From Emiliania huxleyi CCMP1516 (taxonomy: Eukaryota > Haptophyta > Isochrysidales > Noelaerhabdaceae): DNA of 64,000 nucleotides. Positions 1 to 11,900 of the stretch are shown in pieces. A model generated the notes under the pieces. The model made no database searches and was not told where the DNA came from. It worked only from the letters and a program-made list of their open reading frames with translations. The translations under genes were made by a program, and so were the position numbers. How positions within the stretch are numbered: the stretch's first letter is position 1; each line of letters opens with the position of its first letter. The DNA is taken from the NCBI RefSeq assembly GCF_000372725.1, contig NW_005196603.1, positions 311,489-375,488 of the forward strand, given 5' to 3'.

Positions 1-126
1 TACGACCCGGCATCGAGCGGCATAACAGGCCCCGTCCCCCCACCAGCAGCTGCGACGCGGCAGCGCAGCCACCGCCCCCTCCGAGATGTACGCGGCTGGC
101 TCCCACCCGGCTGTGCTGCCACCGTA

Positions 127-1455
127 GGCTTTCTCATCGATCTCGATGGCACGATGTACCGGCCAGGCGGACTAATCGACGGCGCGATCGAGTTCTACGA
201 GTGGCTCGTCAGCACCAAGACGCCGCACGTGTTCCTGTCCAACACCGGCGCAAAGGGCAGTCCAGGCGTGCAGACCAAATTCAAGTCTGAGAGGTATCGG
301 CTCTCGTCCAAGCCCGTGCCGCTCCGAAACATCTGGACCGCCTCGGAGGCGCAGATGGACCTGATGATGCACAAGAAGGAGGACACGCCAGACAGCGCAA
401 AGGGGAGCCAGCGCGACTATGGCCTGCCGCACGGCGCCAAGGTGTTTGTGATGGCGGGCGGCGAAGGGTTTTGGCTCAACTCGCTTCGGATGAAGGACTC
501 GATGCGGTTCGACTCGTGGGACATCCGGACGACGCTGACAAACGACGAGGCCAAGGCTTGGGCCAAGGAGGCGCGCGACTCGCAGGAGGCGGGCGAGTGC
601 ACGGTCTTCGTCGTCCTCTTCCTCGATGGAAAGCTGGACAAGGTTGACGTCGTGGACGGCGACGTATCGGGGCGGTCTGCAGACTACCGCGGCGATTGGA
701 ACTACGGTCTGATACGCAACGTCTCGTTCCTCCTGCACCACGGCGCTCAGCTCATCTACACTGCAGACGACGCATTCAACCCGTCCGAGGACCCAGAATA
801 CCCGGGCATGGCGTGCACCGCACAGACACCAAGAGGGCAGTCGTGCGGCCGCCCCCTCATCGCCCAAACATTCGTAGGTCTTCCCGCTCCCGGGTCCTGG
901 CATGTTTGCGGCGATGATGAAGTTTTTGATGGCGCCCGCCGAGGACGAGCAGACTGCGTGCGCGGGCAAGGGCGGATCGCATGGTGCGCAGCGGAACGCC
1001 TCCATCCCCCCAGCAACAGCCCCCTGCCTTCCCCACACCAGGCGTGAGTCGGCGCCGCGCCGAGCGCAGGCGACGTCTTTATGTTTGAGCATGCCATCCG
1101 GATGCTCAAGGCGCAGGGTCACGACGGCGACCTCGCCAAAATCTGCATGGTGGGCGACCGGTTCGACACCGACATCCGTGGTGGCAACTCGTGCGGGATC
1201 AAGGCGTGCCTCGTCCAGTCGGGCGCCCACCTCGCGAGCCAGCAGGCAAAGTACCCGAGCGACGTCGCCGACTTCACCGCCGCGTCCGTCGGGAGCTTGG
1301 TGCCACGCTCGGACGACGGAGCCCAAGCCGACACGGCACAGGCACAGCGTGGCAGCATGGCCGCGTCGAGCTCCAACTGGCAGTCGGTCAAGGACAAGGT
1401 GCCGTTCGGGGCCAGGCGATCCGAGGGCCCTCGGCAGTCCTCCACTGCATCGTGA
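127..1455 (+). CDS. HAD-superfamily phosphatase (NagD/PGP-like), three-exon model
   Basis: Probable haloacid-dehalogenase-type phosphatase acting on a small phosphorylated metabolite; the substrate cannot be read from sequence. HAD motif I (FLIDLDGTMY, nucleophile Asp and acid Asp) lies at about 130-160, just after a TAG acceptor. A long cap region follows, ending near NPSEDPEYPG at about 810. A second exon begins after the AG at 876-877 and encodes FPLPGPGMFAAMMKF. The third exon, from about 1070, carries FEHAIRMLKAQGHDGD and HAD motif IV (MVGDRFDTDIRGG). The tail after that motif is low-complexity and ends at TGA 1453-1455. The motif order FPLPGPGMF, AGKGG, FEHAI, GDRFDTD is that of eukaryotic 4-nitrophenylphosphatase/phosphoglycolate-phosphatase-like proteins. 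The donors of both introns are uncertain (GC or GT), and a 5' exon upstream of 127 is likely. Family assignment is strong; exact exons are moderate. Confidence 0.75.
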
Positions 1456-1533
1456 ACATCGAATGACTACGTGTGATGTCGTGCGGTGGACACCCGCAGC
1501 GCCTCAGAATTGTGGACACATACTCACACCGTG

Positions 1534-1550
1534 GATAAATAAATAAAAAC
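1534..1550 (+). terminator. Candidate polyadenylation signal
   Basis: AATAAATAAAAA-type sequence about 80 bp after the phosphatase stop codon, in otherwise GC-rich DNA. Poly(A) signals in such algae are poorly defined, so this is suggestive only. Confidence 0.3.
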
Positions 1551-1827
1551 GGACACCTCTCTACTGTGAGATGGGTAAAAAGGAACAGGTCCCCGCCCGT
1601 GCGATCTTTGTGCAGGGTTTCTTTGTCCTGGGTGTGGTCGGCGGACTACGCTCTACGGGCTACGGCTACGGCTCATTATTTGACTCATTTTTAGCCGGGG
1701 TCGTCCTCCCGATGGGGGACTAGCACTAGCCGTGGAGGAAAACCGCAGAATCCGTCAACGCCAGAGATGGAGACACCGCAACACAGATGCACACCGCCCA
1801 TTTTGTGCACACGGCAAAAAAACGGCC

Positions 1828-2262
1828 TCACGCGGATCGGCCCTTGCCCGCGGAATCCAGCGCCGGGTCGCACCGCGCCGCGATCGCTAAGACCAGCACT
1901 CCGAATGTGCCGCCGAGGTGAGTCGCCACGGCGAGAGGCTCTGCCTGGTAGGCCAGGGCGAGGAGCGCGTCCGCCAGCGGCAGCGGCACGAGGCAAGACG
2001 TGTAGACACGCATCGCCTGCGGCTGTGTGAGGTAGAGCGCAAGCGTTATGATTCCGAGGAAGAGGTCGCGGAAGCCAGTCGCCAGCACCCACGCCTCGTC
2101 CTGGCGCGCCGGGGCGGAGCACTCCGCCTGCAGCGGGAGGCCGTACATCTCGGCGGCGGTGTGCGGCAAGAAGAAGCAAAGCACGCCGAGGACGCAAAGG
2201 CCGACGCCGAGGCACATGGAGCCGACGACATAGAGAAGGTGCGCCAGACTGGCCGTGTCCAT
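1828..2262 (-). CDS. Small multi-pass membrane protein, DUF4267-like
   Basis: A 144-residue protein starting MDTASLAHLL at 2262. The open frame extends further upstream, but that part is proline/histidine repeat sequence. Four hydrophobic stretches are visible: about residues 5-28 (LLYVVGSMCLGVGLCVLGVLC), 52-75 around GFRDLFLGIITLALYL, 88-105, and 110-128. The AEMYGLP motif followed by A-x-GFRDLFLGI and a short P-x-x-D loop resembles DUF4267, a family of unknown role in fungi and algae. The C terminus is short and basic (SAGKGRSA). No intron is needed. Function is unknown. Confidence 0.55.
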   Translation of the reverse strand: MDTASLAHLLYVVGSMCLGVGLCVLGVLCFFLPHTAAEMYGLPLQAECSAPARQDEAWVLATGFRDLFLGIITLALYLTQPQAMRVYTSCLVPLPLADALLALAYQAEPLAVATHLGGTFGVLVLAIAARCDPALDSAGKGRSA

Positions 2263-2464
2263 AGCGATCGGCTCAGCTGCTGGCGCCACGAGCGGCACGG
2301 CGGCTTCGGCGGACTCCTGAATGGGCGTGTTCTGTTGGCGCCTCCAGGCCTCGGCTGTGTTCTTGTTGGGTTCGGGCTGCTTCGCGTGGTCGGGATGGGT
2401 ACCTTTCGATGGGGGCAGGTGGAGGAGAACCGTGCGCCGGTTCGATTGGAGCGACCGGGGCGGT

Positions 2465-2495
<31 letters not shown>

Positions 2496-2697
2496 GGGGA
2501 CACAGCCGGTTGAAAAGGTCTTGGAGTCGTACTGCCCACACACACGTACGTACTCGAGTACATCACTGTTGTTCATCTTTCTACATACATACATACATCA
2601 CGCATTGGAGTTGTACTGCACACGCAAATCATGCTCCCCACACTTAGCGCCGGCACTATTCTGCGATCGTACTCTCTCGCCCTGCGCATGCTAGTCC

Positions 2698-2842
<145 letters not shown>

Positions 2843-3113
2843 GCTCTCTCCCTTTCTCCCTCTCGGTGGTTTCTTTTCTCTTGTGTTACTCGAGTAGTGC
2901 CAGCGCGCGCCGGTCCCGTGCCCCGTTGTTGAGCACTTGAGCACTGGATAGGGTCGGTTCCGGATAAGGGCGACGTCAATCACAAATTCTTTCTTAAAAT
3001 TCTTCCTCCAGTTCGCACCTGTGTCGAGCCTGTCTGCTGTGAGGCCAGTTGTTTTTTTTAAATTCTTCCTCCTTCGCTGGATCCGATACTCGTACGTTCG
3101 CGCGCGACGACAC

Positions 3114-5348
3114 ATGTCCCATCGGACCGAGGAGCGTCGCTGGCGTGTTGAGCAACGGCGCGACGAGTGGGGACGCGAAGAGTGGCGATGGCGGGGCGAG
3201 TCGCGACGGCGGTCGCGATCGCGCGATGAGCCGCGGCGGGATGAGCTGCGACGGCGCAATGAGCGTTGGGAAGGCGAGCAACGGCCGCATCATGACGGGC
3301 GGCATGACGAGCGGCGCGGTTACGACGACCGTCGGAGCAGAGGCGAGCGCGAGCGCGACTGGCGCGATCGGCGCGAGGATCGGTACCATGATCCCAGGCG
3401 CGACCATGACCGGCGCGACCGCCGCGGCGAGGGGCAGCCTCAGCACAGCGACCGCCGGTTGAGTCCGCCGATGCGTGGTGCGGGATCGCGCGAAGAGAGG
3501 CACACCTCTGCTGCCGGTGGTCAGCTCAACGCAAAGCAGCTCAGCATCCACATCTCAAATGCCGGCAGCGCTGACGCATTGCTCGCGCTCTCTGCTGCCC
3601 ACAGCACGAGCTTGAACCACATCCACGCTGCAAACCTGTGGAACAAACTGGGCAAGCAGCGCATCGAGCGGCGGCACGAGGGGCAGCTTGAGCAGCTGGT
3701 GCAGCGCACGCTTGACCTCGTCTCTTCGTGCAATGCGCGAGCACTGGCGAACGTCGCTCACGGTGCGGCAAAGTGCCAGCTGCAAGTAGGGGTGGTGCGT
3801 TCGCTGTACGCGGCGGTGGCGGAGGCGGCGGTGCGGAGCGGGCTGGCTGGCTTCAACCCTCAGGCGCTGGCCAACACGGTGTGGGCGTACGCGTCGGCGG
3901 GCGTGGCTGCGGACGCGCTGTACGCGGCTGTGGCGGCGGCGGCGGTGCGCGGCGGGCTGGCTGGCTTCAAGCCGCAGAACCTGGCCAACATGGTCTGGGC
4001 GTACGCGACGGCGGGCGTGGCTGCGGACGCGCTGTACGCGGCGGTGGCGAAGGCGGCGGTGCGCAGCAGGCTGGCTGGCTTCACTCCTCAGGCCCTAGCC
4101 AACACGGTGTGGGCGTATGCGACGGCGGGCGTGTCTGCGGACGCGCTGTACGCGGCGGTGGCGGACGCGGCGGTGCGCGGCGGGCTTGCTGGCTTCAACC
4201 CTCAGGATCTGGCCAACACGGCGTGGGCGTACGCGACAGCGGGCGTGGCTGCGGACGCGCTGTACGCGGCTGTGGCGGAGGCGGCGGTGCGCGGCGGGCT
4301 GGCTGGCTTCAAGCCGCAGAACCTGGCCAACACGGTGTGGGCGTACGCGACGGCGGGCGTGGCTGCGGACGCGCTGTACGCGGCGGTGGCGAAGGCGGCG
4401 GTGCGCAGCAGGCTGGCTGGCTTCACTCCTCAGGCCCTAGCCAACACGGTGTGGGCGTACGCGACGGCGGGCGTGGCTGCGGACGCGCTCTACGCGGCGG
4501 TGGCGGAGGCGGCAGTGCGCAGCAGGCTGGCTGGCTTCACTCCTCAGGATCTGGCCAACACGGTGTGGGCGTATGCGACGGCGGGCGTGGCTGCGGACGC
4601 GCTGTACGCGGCGGTGGCGGAGGCAGCGGTGCGCGGCGGGCTTGCTGGCTTCAACCCTCAGGATCTGGCCAACACGGCGTGGGCGTACGCGACAGCGGGC
4701 GTGGCTGCGGACGCGCTGTACGCGGCGGTGGCGGCGGCGGCGGTGCGCAGCAGGCTGGCTGGCTTCAAGCCGCAGAACCTGGCCAACACGGTGTGGGCGT
4801 ATGCGACGGCAGACCATTATCACCAGGCGCTGCTTGCCGTATGCTCGCGCGTGATCAACGACTCGCTCGCGCGGGATCCGTCAAGGTGGAGCGTCGGGGG
4901 CCGCTCTCAGGTTTACCAGTGGCAGCTCTGGCTCTCCCTTGAGCGAGGAGCAGACGGGCAGCATCTTCTCCCCACCTCCGAGCGCCAGCTTTGCCGCGAC
5001 GCTATGGTGGCGACCATAGCTCGGCCATCAGGCTTGCAGCGCTCGGTTGCGGATGCCCTCGCCGCCGTCCGCTCCGGCTTCGAGGAGGAGCATCTCGAGC
5101 TGCGCACCGGCTACTCGCTCGACCTGGCGCTGCCCTCGTCACGCGTCGCGGTCGAGGTGGACGGCCCCTCTCACTTCCTGCTGCCCGACGGCCGGGGCGT
5201 GCGCAGACCCAACGGGCCAACGCTGCTCAAGCGGCGCCTCCTCGCGGCGGCTGACTGGAGGGTGATCAGCGTTCCATTCTACGAGTGGAACGGCTTCGCG
5301 ACAGCCAATGAGAGGCAGACCTACCTGCGGGGGCGGGTTTGCTGCTGA
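3114..5348 (+). CDS. RAP-domain protein with nine 38-residue (OPR-like) repeats
   Basis: Probable organelle-targeted RNA-binding protein of 744 residues. The first in-frame ATG is at 3114. The N terminus (about residues 1-125) is dense in Arg, Glu and Asp (MSHRTEERRW onward). Nine tandem 38-residue units follow, of the form LANTVWAYATAGVAADALYA with a variable LAGF-x-PQ-x-L hinge; this alpha-helical repeat type is known in algal OPR/FASTK-like proteins. The C terminus holds a RAP domain: VAVEVDGPSHF, then a Leu/Arg-rich helix (LLKRRLLAAADWRVISVPF) and YEWNGF. In this family the RAP domain goes with processing or stability of chloroplast or mitochondrial RNA. The gene appears intronless. Near-identity of the repeats at DNA level points to recent tandem duplication or gene conversion. 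The RNA target and organelle cannot be read from sequence. Confidence 0.85.
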   Translation: MSHRTEERRWRVEQRRDEWGREEWRWRGESRRRSRSRDEPRRDELRRRNERWEGEQRPHHDGRHDERRGYDDRRSRGERERDWRDRREDRYHDPRRDHDRRDRRGEGQPQHSDRRLSPPMRGAGSREERHTSAAGGQLNAKQLSIHISNAGSADALLALSAAHSTSLNHIHAANLWNKLGKQRIERRHEGQLEQLVQRTLDLVSSCNARALANVAHGAAKCQLQVGVVRSLYAAVAEAAVRSGLAGFNPQALANTVWAYASAGVAADALYAAVAAAAVRGGLAGFKPQNLANMVWAYATAGVAADALYAAVAKAAVRSRLAGFTPQALANTVWAYATAGVSADALYAAVADAAVRGGLAGFNPQDLANTAWAYATAGVAADALYAAVAEAAVRGGLAGFKPQNLANTVWAYATAGVAADALYAAVAKAAVRSRLAGFTPQALANTVWAYATAGVAADALYAAVAEAAVRSRLAGFTPQDLANTVWAYATAGVAADALYAAVAEAAVRGGLAGFNPQDLANTAWAYATAGVAADALYAAVAAAAVRSRLAGFKPQNLANTVWAYATADHYHQALLAVCSRVINDSLARDPSRWSVGGRSQVYQWQLWLSLERGADGQHLLPTSERQLCRDAMVATIARPSGLQRSVADALAAVRSGFEEEHLELRTGYSLDLALPSSRVAVEVDGPSHFLLPDGRGVRRPNGPTLLKRRLLAAADWRVISVPFYEWNGFATANERQTYLRGRVCC
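3797..4811 (+). repeat. 114-bp coding tandem repeat, nine units
   Basis: Nine 114-bp units inside the RAP gene, each coding one 38-residue helical repeat. The hinge after LAGF runs NPQAL, KPQNL, TPQAL, NPQDL, KPQNL, TPQAL, TPQDL, NPQDL, KPQNL. This gives a three-unit (342-bp) higher-order period with one extra T-type unit. Confidence 0.9.
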
Positions 5349-5489
5349 GGTTTGCTGCTGCGGGGTCCCCCGCTGTCGCCAGATATTGGATGGGAAACGG
5401 GTCGATTTGCAAAGAATTACAATGGGCGTCATGTGGCCACAGCAAGTGTCCATCCGTCTGTATTATTATTAACAAGGTAGGTAGGTACA

Positions 5490-5757
5490 AAGATGAACAA
5501 CAGTCAGGCTCGGACTGGACACCAACGCGGTATGGGTGGACGCGGGACAGATGATGACGACACGCACGAACGACACACAGACACAAACAAGCTCACAAGA
5601 CACACAGCCAGCTGGCTGCCACACACCCTGAGTTGGCGTACACATAACTCAGGGCCACATTCTTCCTGTCGCCCCCCCCAGCACTCCAAGGTGCCAAGAG
5701 AAACAAACAAGGGCACAACAAACAACAGACGACAGGAAGTAACGTGCGAGGCTAGAG
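5490..5757. mobile_element. Dispersed repeat family B, copy 1
   Basis: Starts after a (GTAG)n-like tract with GAACAACAGTCAGGCTCGGA and continues through TGGACACCAACGCGGTATGG and the AACTCAGGGCCACATTC block to about 5757. The same sequence recurs at 6750-7190, 53895-54330 and 54460-54640. On the opposite strand the element ends in (CTAC)n, as some SINE/LINE-like elements end in a short tandem tail. It has no convincing coding capacity. Confidence 0.8.
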
Positions 5758-6062
5758 CATGGGCCCCGAAAGGCATCTCTAGCAGCGTCGTTACGCATGC
5801 GCCCTCCCCTCCTGGGTGCATACGCCTCACGTCTCGACAGAGCGTAAGCCCTTGGCGTGTGACGAGACGAGTTCTTCGCCATCGCAGCGAGCAGCACACC
5901 ACTCGCCGCAGCAGCCGGAGGCATCGCCGCAGCACTGTCTGCGCCGCAGTCCCGCACCCGTCGACGAAGCTCCCCCCGCGGAAGACCGCGCGTAGCCACG
6001 CCTTGACGATCGAGATGAGCTCGCTTGAAGCTCGCCCACCTACTGCCCACACACACACACAC
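5758..6062. mobile_element. Dispersed repeat family C, copy 1
   Basis: Begins GGGCCCCGAAAGGCATCTCT directly after family B. It matches 37131-37330 over about 200 bp, including GCAGCGTCGTTACGCATGCG and CCCGCACCCGTCGACGAAGC, and ends near a short (CA)n. Copy 1 carries an internal GC-rich insertion relative to copy 2. Confidence 0.75.
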
Positions 6063-6472
6063 ACACTTACCTCGAAGGCGCTATCAAGAAAAAAAGAAAG
6101 CCAAAATGCGCGGCCCCACATGCATCATGCATTGGGATGGGTGATGCGCCGAGTGCCTCTGTGTTCCATTCGTCGCCAAGTGCACGCGCAATTGCGCCGC
6201 CCCCACTGAGGTGGGGAAGGGGTCACGAATCTGCTCTACAAACCTCATCGGAGGGAGTGACCAGTCGGCGCCGAGCTGCCCGTGAGAGGGGGGGGGGGGG
6301 GGGGCAGAAGGGTAAGAGAGGGAACCCCGGCAACGTCTATGACGATGTTGAGCGACGCTGCTAAGGAAGCTGTTTGTTTGCACTGAGAGGGTGATGCGTA
6401 CAGCGAGCCCGCGCCGCCGAAAAGAAGGAAAGAAAGAAAACAGACAGGCCAAAGGAGGAGATGGGAGGACGG

Positions 6473-6718
<246 letters not shown>

Positions 6719-6749
6719 AGGTTAGGTAGAAAGGTAGTTAGTTAGTTAG

Positions 6750-7190
6750 GAAGGTGAAGAACAGTCAGGCTCGGACTGGACACCAACGCGGTATGGGTGG
6801 ACGCTGGACAGATGATGACGACACGCACGAGCGACACACAGACAGCACACAGACACAGGCTCACAAGACACACAGCCAGGTTAGCTGGCTGCCACACACC
6901 CGGAGTTGGCGTACACATAACTCAGGGCCACATTCTCCCTGTCGCCCCCCCCAGCACTCCAAGGTGCCAAAGAACACAAACAAGGGCACAACAAGACAAC
7001 AGACGACAGGAAGTAACATGTGAGACTAGAGCAGGCTTGCTCCGCCTCTAGCAATCTCGCCGCCAGCGGGCGAGTCAGACCGTGTGTGGGGTCATGTCAG
7101 TGAGGTGTCTATGGACGCTCTCCTCCAGGCTGCTGCCTACTGCTAGCCCTAACTCGCACTCATGGGAGATGTCAATTCATTGTATGAGTG
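6750..7190. mobile_element. Dispersed repeat family B, longest copy
   Basis: Matches 53895-54330 over its whole length, including the distal part (GCTTGCTCC-CTCTAGCAATCTCGCC and GTGTGTGGGGT, then TCGCACTCA). Like that copy it is followed by a long dinucleotide tract (7366-7494). It is inserted directly after the family A / (GT)n block. Confidence 0.8.
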
Positions 7191-7365
7191 TATGCGAGCA
7201 GAGGCGCGTGTGCTGAATCTAGATCGCACGCCGTGGCATATGACTTGGGAGGCGTGCGACCGCAGCGCCCATCGTAAGGTCGACGGGGTGCGCGTGTTAG
7301 CGAGAGAGTTGCGGGTAGAGCCATGCCCGACTTTTCGAAGACGAGCCCCGCGCCACGGATGCGGT

Positions 7366-7494
<129 letters not shown>

Positions 7495-8084
7495 AACCGC
7501 CAATGGCAGCTATCAGTTGCGGCCGTCGCCGCGGCTCAACTCTGCCGCGGCGGCTGCTGCGCGCACGCGGCGGCGCCGCTCTCTCGCGCGACGGCTGGCG
7601 CCGCGGCTCGCCGCCGACGCGCACTGCGCTCGTCCGACCACCCGCGGCGTGGCGTGCGCGGCGCTGCGCGCCGCTCTGCGAGCGCTTCTGCGGGCGCCTC
7701 ATCCTGCACTGCTGTGCCTGCTGGGTGGGGCTGGTGCAAGCACCAACGAGGGCCAGGAGACTGCGCGGTGCTGTCGGACGCTCGGAGAGGTCTGCGCGCC
7801 TCGATCGCGCACGGCAGGCTGATCGCGGGCTGCGTGAGAGCGGCAGGTGCGCGCCTTTCTGCTGCTGCTGCTGCTGCTGCTGGTCGCAGTCACTCGAGTG
7901 GTTCGAAACATTCTTCTCGCCGAGGATCCGCCGCACATGTCGTTCACGTCGAGGAGGACGTGCACGAATGCTGCGATGCTGTCACATGTCGTCTCCTTCT
8001 TTCCACTGCGTCCACTGCGAGGGGGCGGCTCGAGGCGCTTGGCTCCGTGCACTCGAGACCGCCCTCGCCGCAGGCAAGCATTCA
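7495..8084. other. GC-rich stretch with no supported gene
   Basis: Several overlapping frames are open but all are arginine/alanine-rich and none shows a family motif. A (CTG)8-like tract sits at 7858-7882. No gene is called. Confidence 0.5.
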
Positions 8085-8303
8085 CGTATATGAGAGGTGC
8101 TCTCACAACCTTCTCTCTGGTCCATCTCTAAACACACAAAACGGCCGGCAGAGCACATTTTACATACAGCATACAGGGGCACAATGGCACAAGACCTCAT
8201 ATATGAGAGGTGCTCTCACAACGCCTTCTCTCTGGTCCATCTAAACACACCAGAGCTCATTCCACATACAGCATACAGAGGCACAATGGCACAAGACCTC
8301 GGC
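8085..8303. repeat. Two-copy tandem repeat of about 115 bp
   Basis: The unit contains CATATATGAGAGGTGCTCTC, TTCTCTCTGGTCCATCT, CATACAGCATACAG and GGCACAATGGCACAAGACCT. It occurs once at about 8085-8198 and again at about 8199-8303. Further on, a shorter motif (TCCAGCGCG-T/C-TCCTA, GGTGAACGCTAGG) occurs at about 8330 and 8440. Confidence 0.8.
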
Positions 8304-8909
8304 GCTCGGGCAATGTCCAGCGCGTTATGTCCAGCGCGTTCCTAGCGGTGAACGCTAGGGCGACTAAGAAGTGCGAGGGGCCTTGGGCAACTAGCGTGAA
8401 ACGCGAACGCTCCCTCCCGGCCAAGGCTACCATATCCATATCCAGCGCGCTCCTACAGGTGAACGCTAGGACCTGTGCCAACCAGCTCAGCCCGCCCGGC
8501 TTCCCTTGGACCACGATAGCAGTCCAGGGAACCAGGGAGCGGCAGCAGCGCATCATCATTGCATTCTCCGTTAGTTGCGCTTGCGCCGACGGACTCTGGG
8601 GTGCCGTACAACATGGGCGACTATTGGCTCGACGATCAGCAGTTTTGCATGTCGCAGCTAAGCGGAGCGTCAATGGTTGTGTGCGACTTGAGCCATAAGC
8701 CTATGCACGCAAAAGTGGGGAGGAATGTGAGTGCGCTGTTTGGCGTGCGTGCCAATGAAAGCTCGGACGGACCAAGCTCGATCTGCTCGACGTTTGTGAG
8801 GTCGACGCCGCTGAGGCGGTCGACGCCGCGAGCACCAACCTGCGCGAGGGCACTGATGAGCGAATGGGAGAGGCAGCATATTGGGCGTATGAGGTATGAA
8901 TAGCGCTAG

Positions 8910-11900
8910 CTAGAGCGCTAACAACATGACCTCGAGCACGTACGAGGTGAAGAGGGCCGCAAAGTTGAACGGCCCTGCCGAATCGCCGTCGGAGCGAATG
9001 TCGCCCTGCTCGAGGCTGCTCAAGTCCTGATCGGTGCAGTACTGGTAGCAAGCCTTATCATCATCCGACGGCGGATCGCACTTCGGCCCGATGACTTTTC
9101 TTCCCGCGTAAAACACTGGCTGGGTTGCAATGCGATTGCAGGTGCCGGCGGAGTTCGGATTGTAGTACGACATGCTGTACGAGACGACTTGCGTCGTTTC
9201 CGTCGTTCCTTCCGGGGGGGGTTCGGTTGGCGCTGCGACGAAAGTGAAGTTGCGATACATGCACAGATTCTGGTTGCCATAGCCCCCGCACACCGGCTCA
9301 CGCGTCTCGTCGTACACGCGTTGTTGCATCTGCCCATTGGGCGTAAGAGTAGCTTTCGCCGTCTCTCCTTCTTCGAAGACCGCCCCTGGCATGTAGAACG
9401 CGAACCCACGGAGGAGGAGGTCGTTGTAATCTTTAGTGCCGGGCACGACCATGTCCGGGCGAATTTCGATGTTGAGCCGGCCAAACGTAGCAGCGTCGGA
9501 CGTATCTTTGAACGTGGCCCAAGCGTCGTCGCTGACGTAGATGAAAGGCTGCTTCGACTCCGGTGGGTCTCGCGTGCCTGCGCGAAGGCGGTGGAAGCGC
9601 GGTCTGAGGCACAACTTGAGCTGTGCTGGTGTGCGGGTCGGGATGCGGTAGGCTGGGTATGTTTAGTGGGGCGCGCACAGTTATTGGTCCAAGCGATGGT
9701 CTGGCAGCACGTCTCTCCGCTCGACAACGGTGCTGCACTTGCATTTGGAAGGCACGAGTCGTTGTGCCAGAACTCAATGAGCGGGCCGTCGTCCGGCCCT
9801 GTCGGGTACGGAGCCCCATTCGATTTCGCATCAGAATCGATGCTGCATACGACTGGCTCACCGGTGCGGACGTACCCGTCCGTTCCATTGCACGGCGGAA
9901 GATTCTCCGGGCGAATGATGAGCGAGAGGAAGGGCCGATTGATAGCTGAAGTGCCTTTGCCCCAAACCGCTTTTGTGACGCATTCCTCGACGGCCGTCGC
10001 CTATGTTCAGGATACTGCTAAGAGAGCTGGCGGAAGGAGCTCGAACGAGCACATCGTCTGGAGTGAGCCCAACGAGTGACAGAGTCTCTCACCTGCGAGA
10101 ACATCGTCTGGAGACCCTTGACGTAGTCCTTCGCCTCCGTCGTGAAGCCATCGAGGTCGCCGTATGACGCGCCGGCGACAACATCGTATTCGAACGGCTT
10201 GAAGTAGGCGGTGCCGTTCGAGAAAGCTCCGCACAGCTCGTCGAGCGGGTTGTTGAGCGACTTGACTCCGATGCTGCCGACAACGCACTGCTGGAAGAGC
10301 TGGGTCGTCTGGTAGGCAAAAGACTGGCAGAGCTGGCGCGTGGTCACAAATAGCTGCAGCGCCATGGTAGACATCTGAGTCTGAGAGGTGTCAGGAAGAG
10401 GGAGCGAGCGTGAGGCACAGAGCGATCAGGCAGATCAGATTGAGTTTAGAGCCAGAGGGCAGTAGCAGGGGGCGGCTTGCCCCGATCAGCAGCTTCTTCT
10501 CGGCCGCCCAAGTGTCAAAATTCGCCTCGCTGGAGATGCCAAAGGCGTCCTCGATGGCTTTCTCAACCTTCTTGTTTGCGTCCTCCTGAGCGAGGTTGAT
10601 CAACGCCTATCCACAAAGCGCAATGCACTCCGCGTGAGTAGCGGCGGGGGCAGAGAAGGAGCACAAGAACCGCACGCGCCTGCTGTACGCCAGCGACAAA
10701 GCGGACGCCGTGGGTCACGTAGTCTGTGTGTGAGGGGAGGCAGCGGGGTCAGCGCTTTTGTAGATACAGAGCGCTGTGTGCGCAGGGGCGCACCGTTGCC
10801 GTAGTCGCACTGCGCGCGCATCTGCTTGAGCCACTTTTTTGCCGCAACATTGATTTCTGTATTGTATCCCGTCGTGTATGGCTCGATCATGTCGCCTGTG
10901 TTGAAAGAGGGGGACCTCGGCACGCTGTGTGCGAATTGGTGCCGAAACAGCACGACGCGCGCCTGAGTTCGCGTAAATCTCCGACCAGTATCCTGTGCCG
11001 AGCTTGGGCAGCAGGTCATTGAGCATGAACGCCAGGGTCGAGAGGTCAGCCAGGGAGTCGTTGCTGCTTGGTATCAGGGAGACATTGCTCGGCCTGCAGG
11101 GGTGGATAGCTGCATCAAACGCGCGCTGTGAGAGAGCAAACCGTCCGGTGCCGCTCCGGTGAGCATCTATGTCACGTTCCAGTCGAACTGTTCTTCCATG
11201 GCCTTGACGGACAATCCGGCGGCGTCCCGTACGTCACTGCTCAGCCCGTTGGCCTTGGACACCGCCTTGCTCGCCTCGAAGATGCTAACGGCGCCGTTGA
11301 TGAAGATGCCGATGCCCTTGGTCACGTGAAAGGCACCATTGTATGAAGCCTCCTTGCCCGCCCAGCTGCGTTTGGGTGGCGTCGGATCCTGGAAGCCCCC
11401 GAGCCCCAAAAGATCGACATTCGGAGCTTCCCACCCTGGGTGAAGGCAGCGCCCGGCGTGATTAATTGCAAGCCAAATCCTACGGCCTGGGGGTGTGCGT
11501 GTGCATCTACACCGGCGAACCAGATCCTTCTTTCTTTCCCCCCCACGGGAACTTCGCGCCGATCCCTGCGCCATCAGCCTTCAGCTGAAACGCTGTTCCC
11601 GCCCCCGAGAGAGCAAACGAACATAAGGTGACGCACAGGTCCATGATCGCCTTCACCTGCTGCTCGACAATCCACGCGTCGATATCCTTCTTCATCTGCA
11701 CCATGGTGTCGTCCATCTGGCCTCCAATGCTCTTGATACCCTTCATAGCAGCGTCCATCCCAGTGATCGCCGTGGTGATCGTCTTCATCGTCATCTCCTG
11801 CGTCCTTGCGGTGACACTCTCCTTGCCACTCAGCTTCGCCTGCGAGCCGCCGGGTATACGTTACTAAATAATTGACGTTACTAGTACTAAAGGACGGCAC

